A DNA stretch of 64,000 nt from Platycnemis pennipes (Eukaryota; Arthropoda; Insecta; Odonata; Platycnemididae): contig OW121851.1 in assembly GCA_933228895.1 (NCBI GenBank), positions 134,215,624 to 134,279,623 on the forward strand, read 5' to 3'. The number at the start of each line of letters is the position of its first letter. The stretch's first letter is position 1. The notes beneath the pieces were generated by a model, which was not told the DNA's origin, did no database searches, and saw nothing but the letters and a program-made list of their open reading frames with translations. This document shows positions 32,874-42,883 of this stretch, piece by piece. The position numbers and the translations under genes were made by a program.

Positions 32874-33728
32874 CGACAGGCCAAAGACTAAGTTGAACTA
32901 ACTCTCAGACTAAGACTAACTCTCTCCTGTGAAACTCTTTCCTTTTAATCCTTAAAGTACTGTGAAAGGTTCTGACCCCTCTTTTCATTTTTGAAGATTT
33001 TCAGCGAGAATCGAATTCTGTTTTTTTTAATGCTCATTTTGACAATTTTGAGCCCTGGGATGTGTAACTTTATGTGCAACTATTATGAAAAACTAAATCA
33101 CACAAAACATGTACCCACCAATGAAACAAGGTTCACCATGCAGAATTTCAACTTCCAGACTACAAAAAATCAATTTTTGGAGTTTTTGCTCAGCGTTTTT
33201 TTTTCGATTTCCATTTCTGTATGCACGCTTCGCTTTTCGAATGCGTCGGATTATCGATTCGGGGGAAAAATTCGATTGTTTTCGCGAGTTGCACGTGGGT
33301 GAGAGTGCTGCCATTCGGGGAAAATTCGTGTTGCTCGCCATTTTCCCGGCAGTGTAGCGATCGCTCGGTCTCTTCAGAGAGAGAGAGGGTCCGTTGCTAC
33401 GCGACGAGTGCATCCCTCGCTGTGATGGAAAGGGGGAGGGGGGGGGGCGATAAAGAGAGCGTGAACTATTGGATTCCCTCTCGTGACTCCCCGTGCTTCC
33501 GTGATCGTTTGTGATATCATTTTCGCCACCCCCCCCCCCCTCCTCCTCCCACACCCCACGACTACTTTCAATCAAGTTTCGTAAGGAAAAACGTACGTGG
33601 CGATAAAGTGAGCGGTTTTCGTCGCTTGAATCTTTCACACTCGTAGCTCACGTAAAGATTCTTTTTTCTGCGCCTCGTTATGCTTCTGCTGTGTCGGCGA
33701 GAACCAGCGTCTTCCACACTCATCTTCG
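32874..33728. other. Unassigned, partly CpG-rich
   Basis: About 33220-33620 is CpG-rich with G- and C-runs (GGGGGGGG near 33440; CCCCCCCCCCCC near 33530) and ORFs on both strands, the longest 33093-33638 on the minus strand. No domain can be recognised. A host promoter region is possible but not supported. Confidence 0.3.
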
Positions 33729-34242
33729 TCTACATCTACATGATACCCTGCAAACCACAGTAAAGGTTGTGGCAGGGGGTGAATTCACGCAAAACTTGCT
33801 TTTCATATCATGCTTAAAAAGGATTAATAACAATATTCAAGTATGAACTTCGCAATTTAAAAAGTATTAGAATAGCAAAGCAAGGAGGCGCAAACACGTT
33901 GTTAGTTGGGTTAGCTTAAAGTCCTCAAACCAACGTGCAATTATCCATGCTATCCATCGATACGCTTGTATTTATATTATGGTATATATTTACAGCTATT
34001 CATATATGTACGAGGAAAGGTCATTTTGAATCTGTCATTTCGGCAATCAATTTCTCTAATTTTGTGATTATGGTCCAGTCTACCATAGTGAGTTGGAGTT
34101 CGCAAAATATGTTTAACGTCATGATTGAATATATTATCCAGGAATTTATTTAAGAGATTAAGTCTAAATTTCAACCTACGAATTGACAATGATTGCCATC
34201 TTAATTCATTTAATTGACTTGTTACGCTAGCATAGTTGTCAT
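33729..34242 (-). mobile_element. CR1-B copy, 3' part (continues 37006-37110)
   Basis: Begins with the CTACATCTACATGATACCCTGC signature. The C-terminal RT frame appears at 33977-34249, with stops elsewhere. Interrupted at GTTGTCAT (34235-34242) by a hAT-like element. The CR1-B sequence resumes at 37006 (ATCGTACGTTTACAAATTTAGA) and reaches the GGGATCCCATATA block near 37100, as in the intact copy at 39300-39390. Confidence 0.83.
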
Positions 34243-36997
34243 TAGGCATGGGCGGTACTTAAAAAAGTACCGGTATTTTTGTGATGAGTATTAAAAAGCA
34301 ATAATAGTACTCCCCCGGTAGTACCGGCGAAAAAATACCGGTATACCGGTACTTTCGTGATTGAATAAATATGTTAATAATTTGAAAATTAACGTTCGTC
34401 TTACCCTAATTATCCGGTATTTCGGCAACTTAGAATGTCAGACAGAAAGAATACACTGAAAAACTCATCCACAGGCATTTTTTACGGAAATTCATTGGAA
34501 AAATGTATCGGAGGCTCGATTATCTAATAGTGAGAAGGTGGATAGCGATGTCGTTGGTAAAGACAAAGTCATACAAACGATTTCGGTAGATAAATTTTGA
34601 TTTTTGGTGTTTTCCTGGCGTATTATATGTGTGAAGTTCTCTCGGGAGCTCTTCCAGGTGAGTGCTTTTCCTACAGCCAGCGTTTTCTTTGTCAAACTCT
34701 GACACCGCCATCAGGACGTCTTCTACCATGATCTTAATGAATAATAAGTTTTCTTATTCATTAAGACTTGTCGGTGTCAGTCTGACAGTCTTTGGCTGTA
34801 CAAAAAGCATTCACCTGGTGCCCGAGAAAACTTAACTCATTTTAATTTTTGTTGTATATACGTGTGTAAAAATATCTTTACACTCGTCTCTTGTAAAGAA
34901 ATTTGACGGTACGATTTTACATTACAAGAATCGGTGTTAGTTATGCCTAAAATACTGCCATCGAATAAATTTCAATGTTGTAGTCATGGTCGCATTTCCG
35001 TTTAGTTTAGAGAAATAAATGCATTTGTACGGTCCAATAACATTTATTTTCGAGGTAGGGCCTTAGAAGGATCGCCGCCCCTCTCGCAACGGACGCCTTT
35101 TTCCTGCGGCAAATATTATTTGCCCGATTTGAGGACGGAAGGCGTTTGGAAATTATTCCGTAATTTGATACTGGTGGGTGGATTCCTCTTCAGTTCCCAA
35201 CCGTTTCTACATAGTAAAATGTCGAATTACCTTAATTAACATAAAAGCATGTTTTTTTAAAACTTACACGCACTCCTTTACTCCAGCGGAACGGTGGTGG
35301 AGAAGAGAATGGGTGAACATCTCTCTCAATCAGAGTAAGGGTGGGCCTTACTCTGAGGAACATCCACCACCAGGTTGGGGGGGGGGACGGTCACCAGTCT
35401 TGTCCCCTTTACCCCCGCCCCTCCAATGAAAAGACAGACTATCGATATGTATTATTGTAATCATTGTTTTATGTATCGCCATTTTACTTGTTTGCTAATC
35501 GTCATGTTCAGTATTAATAGTCGGTCGTTGCCAATTAAAAACAATATACAGAAAATTCTGCACATGCACAATTCAGCTTAAGCTTCCAGGGGGAGGCCTC
35601 CAATTGAAGGGCCCCCCTGGATCCGCCCATGACCACCGCGGAAGACCCTTTGAGATACGAATAAAATTTAACGATTGGTTACGAAGGGGCAAACAATGTT
35701 GTTTACTCTTTTCTTCCATCGCCATATGCCAAGGAACCATTTCACGCTATAGGAATCTCAATCATGAAGGATTTAATCACAGAATCTTCAGATCTCAATT
35801 GTCCTATAAACATTTCGTCCGACATGTCGGGTAATAGGACCTTTGAAATGTTCCGTGAGAAAGGGAAAAACAACCAGTAGGCTGCAGTAGGCATATGGGG
35901 ATCCCCATTATTTTTGATAAAAATTCTCTTTTTTGCACTTCCAACGCAGTCATAGTATGTATGTACATACATGCCCACGGCGTACCTAAGTCATATCTTA
36001 ATTAATTTTATCGCATTGCCAAGAGAGACTTCTGAATAACTGTAGTGCACATATTTAATAAATGAAATTATAGTTATTATATATATTATAATATTGAATG
36101 ACACGGGTGGGGAATAGAGGAAGGTTTTGGAGGGCCTGGGGGGGTGTGCTTGAATCGCTTGGGATTAATTCCGGTACGTAACTAAGGTCTCACTCGTATG
36201 TTTTTACATTGTGTTCGAGATTATTCCGTACCGGAATCAATCTCGAACGATTCAAGCACACCAGTTTTTGTTACTAGAATAAATAAGAAATAAAAAACAA
36301 TTGATAATAAATATATTATGTCACTTCGGTGCAAAGTTATCATTTTAAAGTATGGACAAACATAGTCATTTCGACTTGCGAGGAAACTACTATTTATGAA
36401 ACACGATGTGAAATAATAAAGCAATGGCAACATTATACCGGCCTTCATCAAATTAGCCAATTCAATAAGGACACGACGATAAAACAATAATTCATTCATT
36501 CATATTCTATTCTTCATTAGGACGTATATTGTATTCTTCATACCTTGGGATCAAGTTAAAACACGCATCAATTGTCACTATTGTACAACTAGAATTTTGG
36601 CTCCAATTCACCTAAAATTACTGAGCAAGTTATATTTAATTCGAATGTTTTTACTTCTAAATGATACTTCAAAGTGGGCATGGAATATTATATTCATACA
36701 GAAAAATCATAATCGTAAAGTCAATTCTTCACGAATACTGTTAATTTGTTGTTTATGCCGTTGTTGTTATTAGTGCTGTTCATTAACATCAACTTCGCTT
36801 TGAACTATTATCAACACTCAATTGTTTTAGTAGTTAGTTTACTGACAATACATAAGATGGCAGGGCTGTCGAAGTACCGGTATTTCTAGTACCGGTACCT
36901 TCGGTAGTACCGATTTTAAATACTGGCCGGTACTACCGGAGTAAAAAAAAAATAGTACTCGGTACTACCGAATACCGGTATTTTTTGCCCATCCCTA
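34243..36997. mobile_element. hAT-like non-autonomous DNA transposon, 2.75 kb
   Basis: Ends TAGGCATGGGC and TAGGGATGGGC (the latter on the minus strand from 36997) are inverted, followed by repeated GGTACC/ACCGGTA words. An exact 8-bp duplication, GTTGTCAT, flanks it at 34235-34242 and 36998-37005, as for hAT elements. The interior holds no hAT transposase. Short ORFs (34492-34729, 35178-35429, 36221-36499) carry no known domain. Low GC, with a 15-base A run and several internal hairpins. Confidence 0.85.
36144..36261. repeat. Inverted repeat inside the hAT-like element
   Basis: GTGTGCTTGAATCG at 36144 and its complement ending at 36261, plus inner ATTCCGGTACG and CGTACCGGAAT, make a stem-loop of about 118 bp with broken pairing. 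It may be a small MITE or foldback sequence inserted later. Confidence 0.65.
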
Positions 36998-37189
36998 GTT
37001 GTCATATCGTACGTTTACAAATTTAGACTTTATTTGCTGCACGCGTTCAAGTTCATTATTTAGGCCCATTTCGTAGGGATCCCATATATTCTCCAAATTT
37101 CTTCACGATGCCGAACTTTTCGCATCTAAAAAGTCTAAACTTCTAGTGAATTATGACAGATCTTAATGACAGAAGTAGAGTATCTAGAG

Positions 37190-37724
37190 TAAGTTAGAGT
37201 TCGCAAAATATTTTCAACTTAATCAGTGAAAATATTGCCTTGGAATTTATTTCAGAGATTAAATCTTGATTTCAACCTATGGTACAAAAGCTCGAGTTCG
37301 TTATTTGAGCCTATTTCTTAATGATTCCATATACTGGCAGCGTATTCCGAAAGAAGTCTAACAAGGGAAAATTGAAATCGGAGGGGTGGGCGGGGGCCTT
37401 CTGGAGCCCTCCTGGCACTTAGACCTCTTTAGATCCATTGTGCCAACCCACATTTAACCTGCCCGCCACTTGCAGACAGGGGACAAGAGCGCCACGGTAG
37501 AGGTATGGAAGGGAGCTACCCATCCAACCTCCGTCCGGGCCCAACGTTGCTTAACTTCGGTGATCTGACGGGAACCGGTGTGTCAACGTGGCTAGGCCCT
37601 TGCCCCTAACAAGGGAAAAGTAGGTAATGTTTCGAATATGATCGTCACATTTTCCCAGTACTTTGTGATGAATCCCTGTGTACGATTAGCTTGACCCATT
37701 ATTTCACGGAGGTGTGAATTTGAC
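37190..37724 (-). mobile_element. CR1-B fragment split by a 5S-like SINE
   Basis: A second, more diverged CR1-B fragment (GAGTTCGCAAAATATTTTC, TTGCCTTGGAATTTATT, GATTCCATATACTGGCAGCG). It reaches CTAACAAGGGAAAA at 37358-37371 and continues from the same 14 bases at 37606 with GTAGGTAATG. Stops abound. Confidence 0.75.
37372..37605 (-). mobile_element. SINE with a 5S rRNA-like head
   Basis: A 234-bp insertion flanked by a perfect 14-bp duplication, CTAACAAGGGAAAA (37358-37371 and 37606-37619). Read on the minus strand, the first 95 bp or so resemble 5S rRNA: CGGTTCCCGTCAGATCACCG, then AAGTTAAGCAACGTTGGGC (box A of the 5S internal promoter, 37539-37557), then TTGGATGGGT (box C region, 37518-37527). 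The remaining 3' part is unrelated and ends in an A-poor tail. This is the structure of 5S-derived (SINE3-class) elements, which use the internal 5S promoter for Pol III transcription and borrow a LINE enzyme. Confidence 0.82.
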
Positions 37725-37990
37725 GCTTCATTTTGAATCTTACGGTTCGGTAATCAGTTTCTCTAATTTTATGATTATGGTCCAGTCTACCACAGTTACT
37801 TACAGTTTGCAAAATATTTTAAACGCCTTCAGTGAAAATATTTTGCGGTCTGACAATGATTCCGATTTTAGCTATTCTAATAGAGAGGTTGGGCTAACAT
37901 AGTTATAATACCGCTCCCTTACAAATCTAATCTTGCCGATCTTCGCTGAAATCTTAGGAGGCATCCAAGACCTTTTCCTCGTCTCTAATC
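37725..37990 (-). mobile_element. CR1-B fragment
   Basis: Restarts the CR1-B coding region from CATTTTGAATCTTACGGTTC, through TTCTCTAATTTTATGATTATGG and GTCTGACAATGATTCC, to CTTGCCGATCTTCGCTG near 37947. A third CR1-B piece in this cluster, with an internal deletion compared with the copy at 38773-39535. 37991-38699 is unassigned; an ORF at 38350-38604 shows no domain. Confidence 0.75.
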
Positions 37991-38699
37991 TGTTTTAATT
38001 ATCGTTCTATGTCGTTTCATATCGCCATTTGATGGGAATCCCAGCGGGAAACGTCGAATTTGAGGATGTGACGAAATAGTCTCAGAGGCGGTTTAAGATT
38101 TCGTGTTCAATGTGCGTGAAAGTAAGCCTTCCATCCAGCAGGCAGTCGTGACTTTAAAAGGCGAACACTTTCAGAATTTGAGATAATCCCATTCGTCCGA
38201 CATGAGTGTAATCTATCAAAAAAAAAACACAGCTACGTAGCGCAATATTTGGATTGCGTCTTAAAAAGAAAATACTAAAAGATCCGATGACCATCAGATC
38301 TGGTGAAATATGGCGATTTGGAGAGGCGATGTTGTCCGATAAATAATCTCTATCCTTTCAGCGATTGCCGTTGTTCTTTTGTTTTGTAACTTAGCTCCGG
38401 TGGACTGCGTGCGTCGGGAAAATATATTTCTCTGTCGTGTAGAGGTTTGTCGTTCATGACTGAATCGTTCAATAGGAACAATTCTTTGGTATGAACCAGA
38501 TGAATTGAATCATGTTCTCCGATCAAATGATTTACAAAAACATAATTAGTGATTTGAATGGAAAAATCTTTTGATTCGTCATGAACCAGAAGGGTGGAGG
38601 ACAATTTGAATCCTTTGTATCATACTCGTATTGGTTAGAATCCCGAGATTCAAGAGTGATCCAAATTTAAGGGAAACGCAAATTTTACCTTAACTGCTT

Positions 38700-38771
38700 G
38701 TATCAGTTATACCATGACCCTTGCCACACACCCACGCGGTGGCTTGCAGGGTATAGTGTAGATGTAGATGT
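38700..38771 (+). mobile_element. CR1-type 3' tail stub
   Basis: Plus-strand end signature CTTGCCACACACCC, GCGGTGGCTTGCAGGGTATA, GTGTAGATGTAGATGTA. Only about 70 bp. Its tail joins directly to the tail of an opposite CR1-B copy, giving a tail-to-tail junction at 38770-38790. Confidence 0.8.
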
Positions 38772-39535
38772 ACATCTACATCTATCTACATCTACATAAT
38801 ACCCTGCAAGCCACCACAAGGGTGTGTGGCAGGGGGTGATTGCTCACCAAACATGCACTACATATCATGCATAAAAAAGGAATAGTATTAATATAGTAGT
38901 CAGAACTACACTATTTAAAAAAGATAGAAATTGCAAAGCAAACATGCAAAAACATTCTGTTAGTAGGGTTAGCTTTAAGTACTCATACCAACATGCAGCT
39001 ACCAATGCTATTCATTGCTACTCTCCGATAGGACATATTTACCGTTATTCGTATCTCTAATTGTGCGAGGGAAAAAGGACATTTTGAATTGGTCAGTTCG
39101 GCAATCAATTTCTCTAACTTTATGATTATGGTCCAGTCTGCCATAGTAAGTTGGGGTTCGTAAAATATTTTTAACATCATCACTGAAAATATTGCCTTGG
39201 AATTTGTGGAAGAGACCAAGTCTAAATTTCAACCTGCGATCTGACAATGATTCCCATTTCAATTCATTTAATAGACTGGTTACGCTAATATAATTATCGT
39301 ATCGTCCCTTTACAAATCTTGCCGATCTTCGCTGAACACGTTCAAGTTCATTACTTAGACCGATTTCGTAGGGATCCCATACACTGGCAGCATATTCCAA
39401 ATGAGGTCTAACAAGGGAAAAGTAGCTGATTTCTCGCACATGATCGTCACATTTACCCAATACTCTTTTAATGAAACCCAGTTTGCGATTCGCTTGACCC
39501 ATTATTTCACGAATGTGTTTACCCCAGGAAAGATC
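38772..39535 (-). mobile_element. CR1-B non-LTR retrotransposon 3' end, longest open copy
   Basis: Frame 39502-39008 is open for 164 codons: MGQANRKLGFIKRVLGKCDD, FSLVRPHLEYAASVWDPYEIG, ELERVQRRSARFVKGRYD, WESLSDRRLKFRL, DDVKNILRTPTYYGRLD, FFPRTIRDTN. This is the CR1/Jockey-group RT C-terminal region with no catalytic core, so it is 5'-truncated near 39535 (GTGTTTACCCCAGGAAAG). The 3' UTR ends in CATAATACCCTGC and TCTACATCTATCTACATC. The least decayed CR1 copy here. Confidence 0.88.
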
Positions 39536-39539
39536 ATTT

Positions 39540-39640
39540 GTCAGTCAAAAATAGATTTCTCAACATCAGGGCTCGACCTTGTGACCTTCGGCATGTGAGC
39601 TCACGACCGTAACCACCACACCAGCCAAACACAAATGTGC
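39540..39640 (-). mobile_element. tRNA-like SINE head
   Basis: On the minus strand, TGGTGTGGTGG (complement of 39613-39623) fits Pol III box A and GGTCGAGCCC (complement of 39569-39578) fits box B, about 35 bp apart. TGGCTGGTGTGGTGGTTA resembles the 5' part of a tRNA. Not a foldable tRNA gene, so a tRNA-derived SINE is more likely. It lies at the 5' end of the CR1-B copy. 3' end is not resolved. Confidence 0.5.
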
Positions 39641-39837
39641 CATGGAAATCGTGCAATGGCACAAATTCGTTTCACCAGATTATTCCTTGATAAGAGGAAT
39701 TGCTCAAAAATGATGGCAATATTGAGCATGGTAGTTAATAGAACCGTGAAAAACACAATCTATAATAATACAGACACCATCTCCATTTTCTTTATAGCAT
39801 TCAATCATTTGCGGTATCATCTGCCAATGATTCGTTC

Positions 39838-40075
39838 TTTAACTTGGTTCAAAATGAACCACCAAGAACCACGATCTGCAAGAACCATGCGCATCTGCGA
39901 ATCCCGGATTCGAACTCATGACTGTTCTTTTACATGGTTCAAAATGAAAGACCAAGAGCCATGAACCGTAGGAACCATGCGCATCTACGAATCCCGGATC
40001 CATTCTCTTGACCGTGGTATGAATCCGGTTCATGGTTCTTGGTGGTTCATTTTGAATCATTTACAAGAACGAGTC
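39838..40075. repeat. Direct and inverted repeats around GGTTCAAAATGAA
   Basis: Two direct units (39842-39955 and 39952-40015) share GGTTCAAAATGAA, ACCAAGA, AGAACCATGCGCATCT and GCGAATCCCGGAT. A third, inverted unit (GGTTCATGGTTCTTGGTGGTTC near 40030) completes a foldback. AGTTCGAATCCGGGA on the minus strand resembles a Pol III box B. Possibly a rearranged tRNA-like SINE. 40081-40627 is unassigned. Confidence 0.5.
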
Positions 40076-40627
40076 ATTGGCACGATCCAAGTCGCATGTC
40101 GAAATTCCCATCTCTACCGTCGTGGATGTTGAAATGTTGACGTTTCGTTAACCTCCGAATCTTTCCTAAATCCTCTCCCGAGGACGAAATAATCGCAGGT
40201 CTCAAGGGAATGGATTCGTTCTCATTCCTCGAGATCTTTTCATCAATTCCAGCTCAGAGCGTGCCGTGGGTACGTATCTCTGGACTTTATCGCGATCCGT
40301 TTGCAAATATTTCCACGAATTTAAAAAACAAAATTCATATCAAAATAATGTGATAATTTGTTCCAATATTTTAAAATCAATTGTTCGCTCCACGAATACA
40401 TTTTTTAATCACGTTCCGTTGGTAAATCGTGAATGTTTGCATCATAGTCATAACAGACTCGAGTTTTTGTGCATATTGAAAAAATGAAACTGGGCAGTGA
40501 ACCATTGCTGGCGGTAGAGAGACAGTAAGAGTAAGTAAGCTTAAATAATTATTAATAATCATTAAAGGGGATTGGCAATTTTCCACAAAGAAACTTTAAT
40601 CTGACCGGTTTCGATGTATGATGATGA

Positions 40628-41405
40628 TGTATTATGGGATCCCTACGAAATCGGTCTAAATAATGAACTTGAACGTTTACAGCGAAGATCGGCAAGATTT
40701 GTAAAGGGACGGCAAGATAACCTTATTAGCGTAACTAGTCTATTAAATGAATTAAATTGGGAATCGTTGTCAGATCGCAGGTTGTAATTTAGACTTAATA
40801 TCAAATTCTGAAGATTCAGGCGATATGGAGTGGAAGCGAAACATGATAACACAGAAAGAAAAACACGAGCCAAATCCACAAAAATAAACTTTACTACGAC
40901 CCGGGTTTCACTGTATTACACCATCGTCAGGTGACGATGCTGTAATACAGTAAAACCCGGGTGGTAGTAAAGTTTATTTTTGTGGATTTGGCTCGTGTTT
41001 TTCTTTCTGTGTTATAGACTTAATATGTTAAACAAATTCCAAAACCATATTTTCAGTGATGATGTTAAAAATATTTTGCGAACACCAACTTACTATGGTA
41101 GACTGGACCATGATCACAAAATTAGAGAAATTTATTGCCGAACTGACAGATTCAAAATGTCCTTTTTTCCTCGTACAATTAGGGATATGAATAACGGTAA
41201 ATATATCCAATACGAGTGAATCAATCCATAGCATAGGTAGCTGCATGTTGGTAGGTATAAGGAATTCAAGGTAACCCAACTAACAGCATGAGTGAATTTT
41301 ATAACATTATACAGTATATAAATACTAATCCTTTTTTATGCATGATATGTAGTGCATGTTTGGTGAGAATTCACCCCCTGCCACACACCTTTATGTTGGC
41401 TTGCA
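40628..41405 (+). mobile_element. CR1-B copy split by a palindromic insertion
   Basis: The first part, GGGATCCCTACGAAATCGG to TAGACTTAATAT (40790-40801), and the second part from TAGACTTAATAT (41015-41026) onward make one CR1-B RT C-terminal region. The frame 40980-41219 contains FSDDVKNILRTPTYYGRLD and FFPRTIRDMNNGKY. The 3' UTR ends near CTTTATGTTGGCTTGCAG (41405) without its usual GATGTA tail. Confidence 0.83.
40802..41014. mobile_element. 213-bp insertion made mostly of a near-perfect palindrome
   Basis: Flanked by a 12-bp duplication, TAGACTTAATAT. After about 45 bp of single-copy sequence it folds into arms of about 83 bp (40848-40930 and 40933-41014), differing at three or so bases, around CATCGTCAGGTGACGATG. 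The arms contain CCCGGGT and AACTTTACTACG. Similar motifs occur at 2462 and 60745. It fits an aberrant Penelope-like insertion with an inverted terminal segment; other foldback elements are possible. Confidence 0.7.
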
Positions 41406-41499
41406 GCTTTCACGACTCTTTTTATTAATAATAATATTATTTCTCTAATTCTGCATGATGTAATATGTTAGAGAACTATGTATCATATCTAAATACTGT

Positions 41500-41993
41500 C
41501 AAAACGCAGGATAAAATTTAGGCTAAACCTTGTAACTAAATTCGAAGATAATATGTTTGCAGATGACGTTAGAAATACCTCCGTGTCATGCTAGGTTTGA
41601 TCAGATCAAACAGATTAGAGAGATATATTGTCGTACCAACAAATTTAAAATGTCATTTTTCCCGCGTACAATAAGAGAGCCAGAATAGCCAGAATAGCAA
41701 AGGGATAGGTAGGTAAAAAATTGCCAGAGTAGTCTGTAGTAAATGATGCATGCTTGAGTATTACTAGCGCATGCATTCTAGGGAAATGTCGATAAATATA
41801 TGCAGGATAATGTTTTTTATAACCAGTAATCAATTCATTAATGTGTAGATGCTAACAGTGTTTATGCACGCGATCCACATATCTAACATGTTTCCGTGAA
41901 GTAGTAGCATTGTAGCACTTAGTAGCAGGAAGGCAGTGCATGTTTGGGTGGTCTTCACCCCATGCCACACACCCTCGTGGTATCTCGCTGGGT
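41500..41993 (+). mobile_element. CR1 fragment, CR1-A/C type
   Basis: AAATTTAGGCTAAACCTTGT, GATAATATGTTTGCAGATGACG and ATTAGAGAGATATATTGTCG, then TTTTTCCCGCGTACAATAAGAG, fit the RT C-terminus with stops. The 3' UTR ends in ATGCCACACACCCTCGTGG and CGCTGGGTAATTG near 41993. Its coding part is nearer to the 54.1-54.9 kb copy than to CR1-A. 42004-42883 is unassigned; overlapping ORFs at 42395-42693 show no domain. Confidence 0.7.
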
Positions 41994-42883
41994 AATTGTT
42001 ACGTAATTGCAGAAGAAGTAAAATCTCTGGTAAAATTTGTGTGATGATAGTTACAACAGTCAGTATTGTTAGAATGCATTATTATCATTATTATTATCCT
42101 AAACAACCCTGAAATATATTGCGTGAATCAGATTCACTGGTACCTGATGGATGCACGACATGATACTGTTCCGCTTCAGTCCTGATGCACTGCATCTCAT
42201 TTGTATTCGAGGTACACCAATGCTCGTTATAAAATCTGTTTGGGATTATTACCTCTAATTCTTCCGTATTTCAAACTTCTGCTGGTAGGCTTTTGAATAC
42301 ATCGACAGTATTCTAGAGTCCATGACTTATTTTTCTTGTTCTTCATCAGTGGAATGAAATGAAATAGTCATTAAAATTTATATTAAAGCTTCAGGTGGAA
42401 AAACTTGCTGATCGAAGTATTCGAAAGGTAATTGCTTATTGTCTGATTTCGCATTGCGCTTTGCGTTTCTCATCCATCATAGCTTCCCATCACACTCGTA
42501 TGTGGCGCTGTGGATATCGCCTTCTCATCCTCTTCTCGCTGATTGGTATTCTCTTTTTGATTTCGCGGTTTTCCAGACAATGCGCCCGTGTCTTGGACGA
42601 GCAAAGGAGCGATGTGACAACGTCTGGAGAAATGGTGATGTCCCATTCTTCATCCGTAGTTTGAAAGTGCAGCACGCGGATATTAATATGTAAAGACGTG
42701 TGTCTCTGTATTCAAGGAATATTCATCGTCCTCCTTTGACACACAATGCATTCACTCTGGAGAACAGTATTATTTGGAATGGAGAAAATGATCTCTCTGA
42801 ATCAGTTTTTGCCACCATGGAATGTCGATGGGTGCGAGAGAAGCCAGCGCGATTCTGTAAAGTTCTTGTTCCACTGTATATGG

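Noticed and set aside
33093..33638. 181-codon minus-strand ORF as a gene
   Set aside because: Low-complexity G-run sequence with competing ORFs and no domain.
37510..37605. A functional 5S rRNA gene
   Set aside because: Too diverged and lacking the full 5S 3' part; it has a target duplication and an unrelated body, so it is a SINE.
39560..39630. A functional tRNA gene
   Set aside because: Boxes A and B are present but no full cloverleaf with a paired acceptor stem could be drawn; a SINE is more likely.
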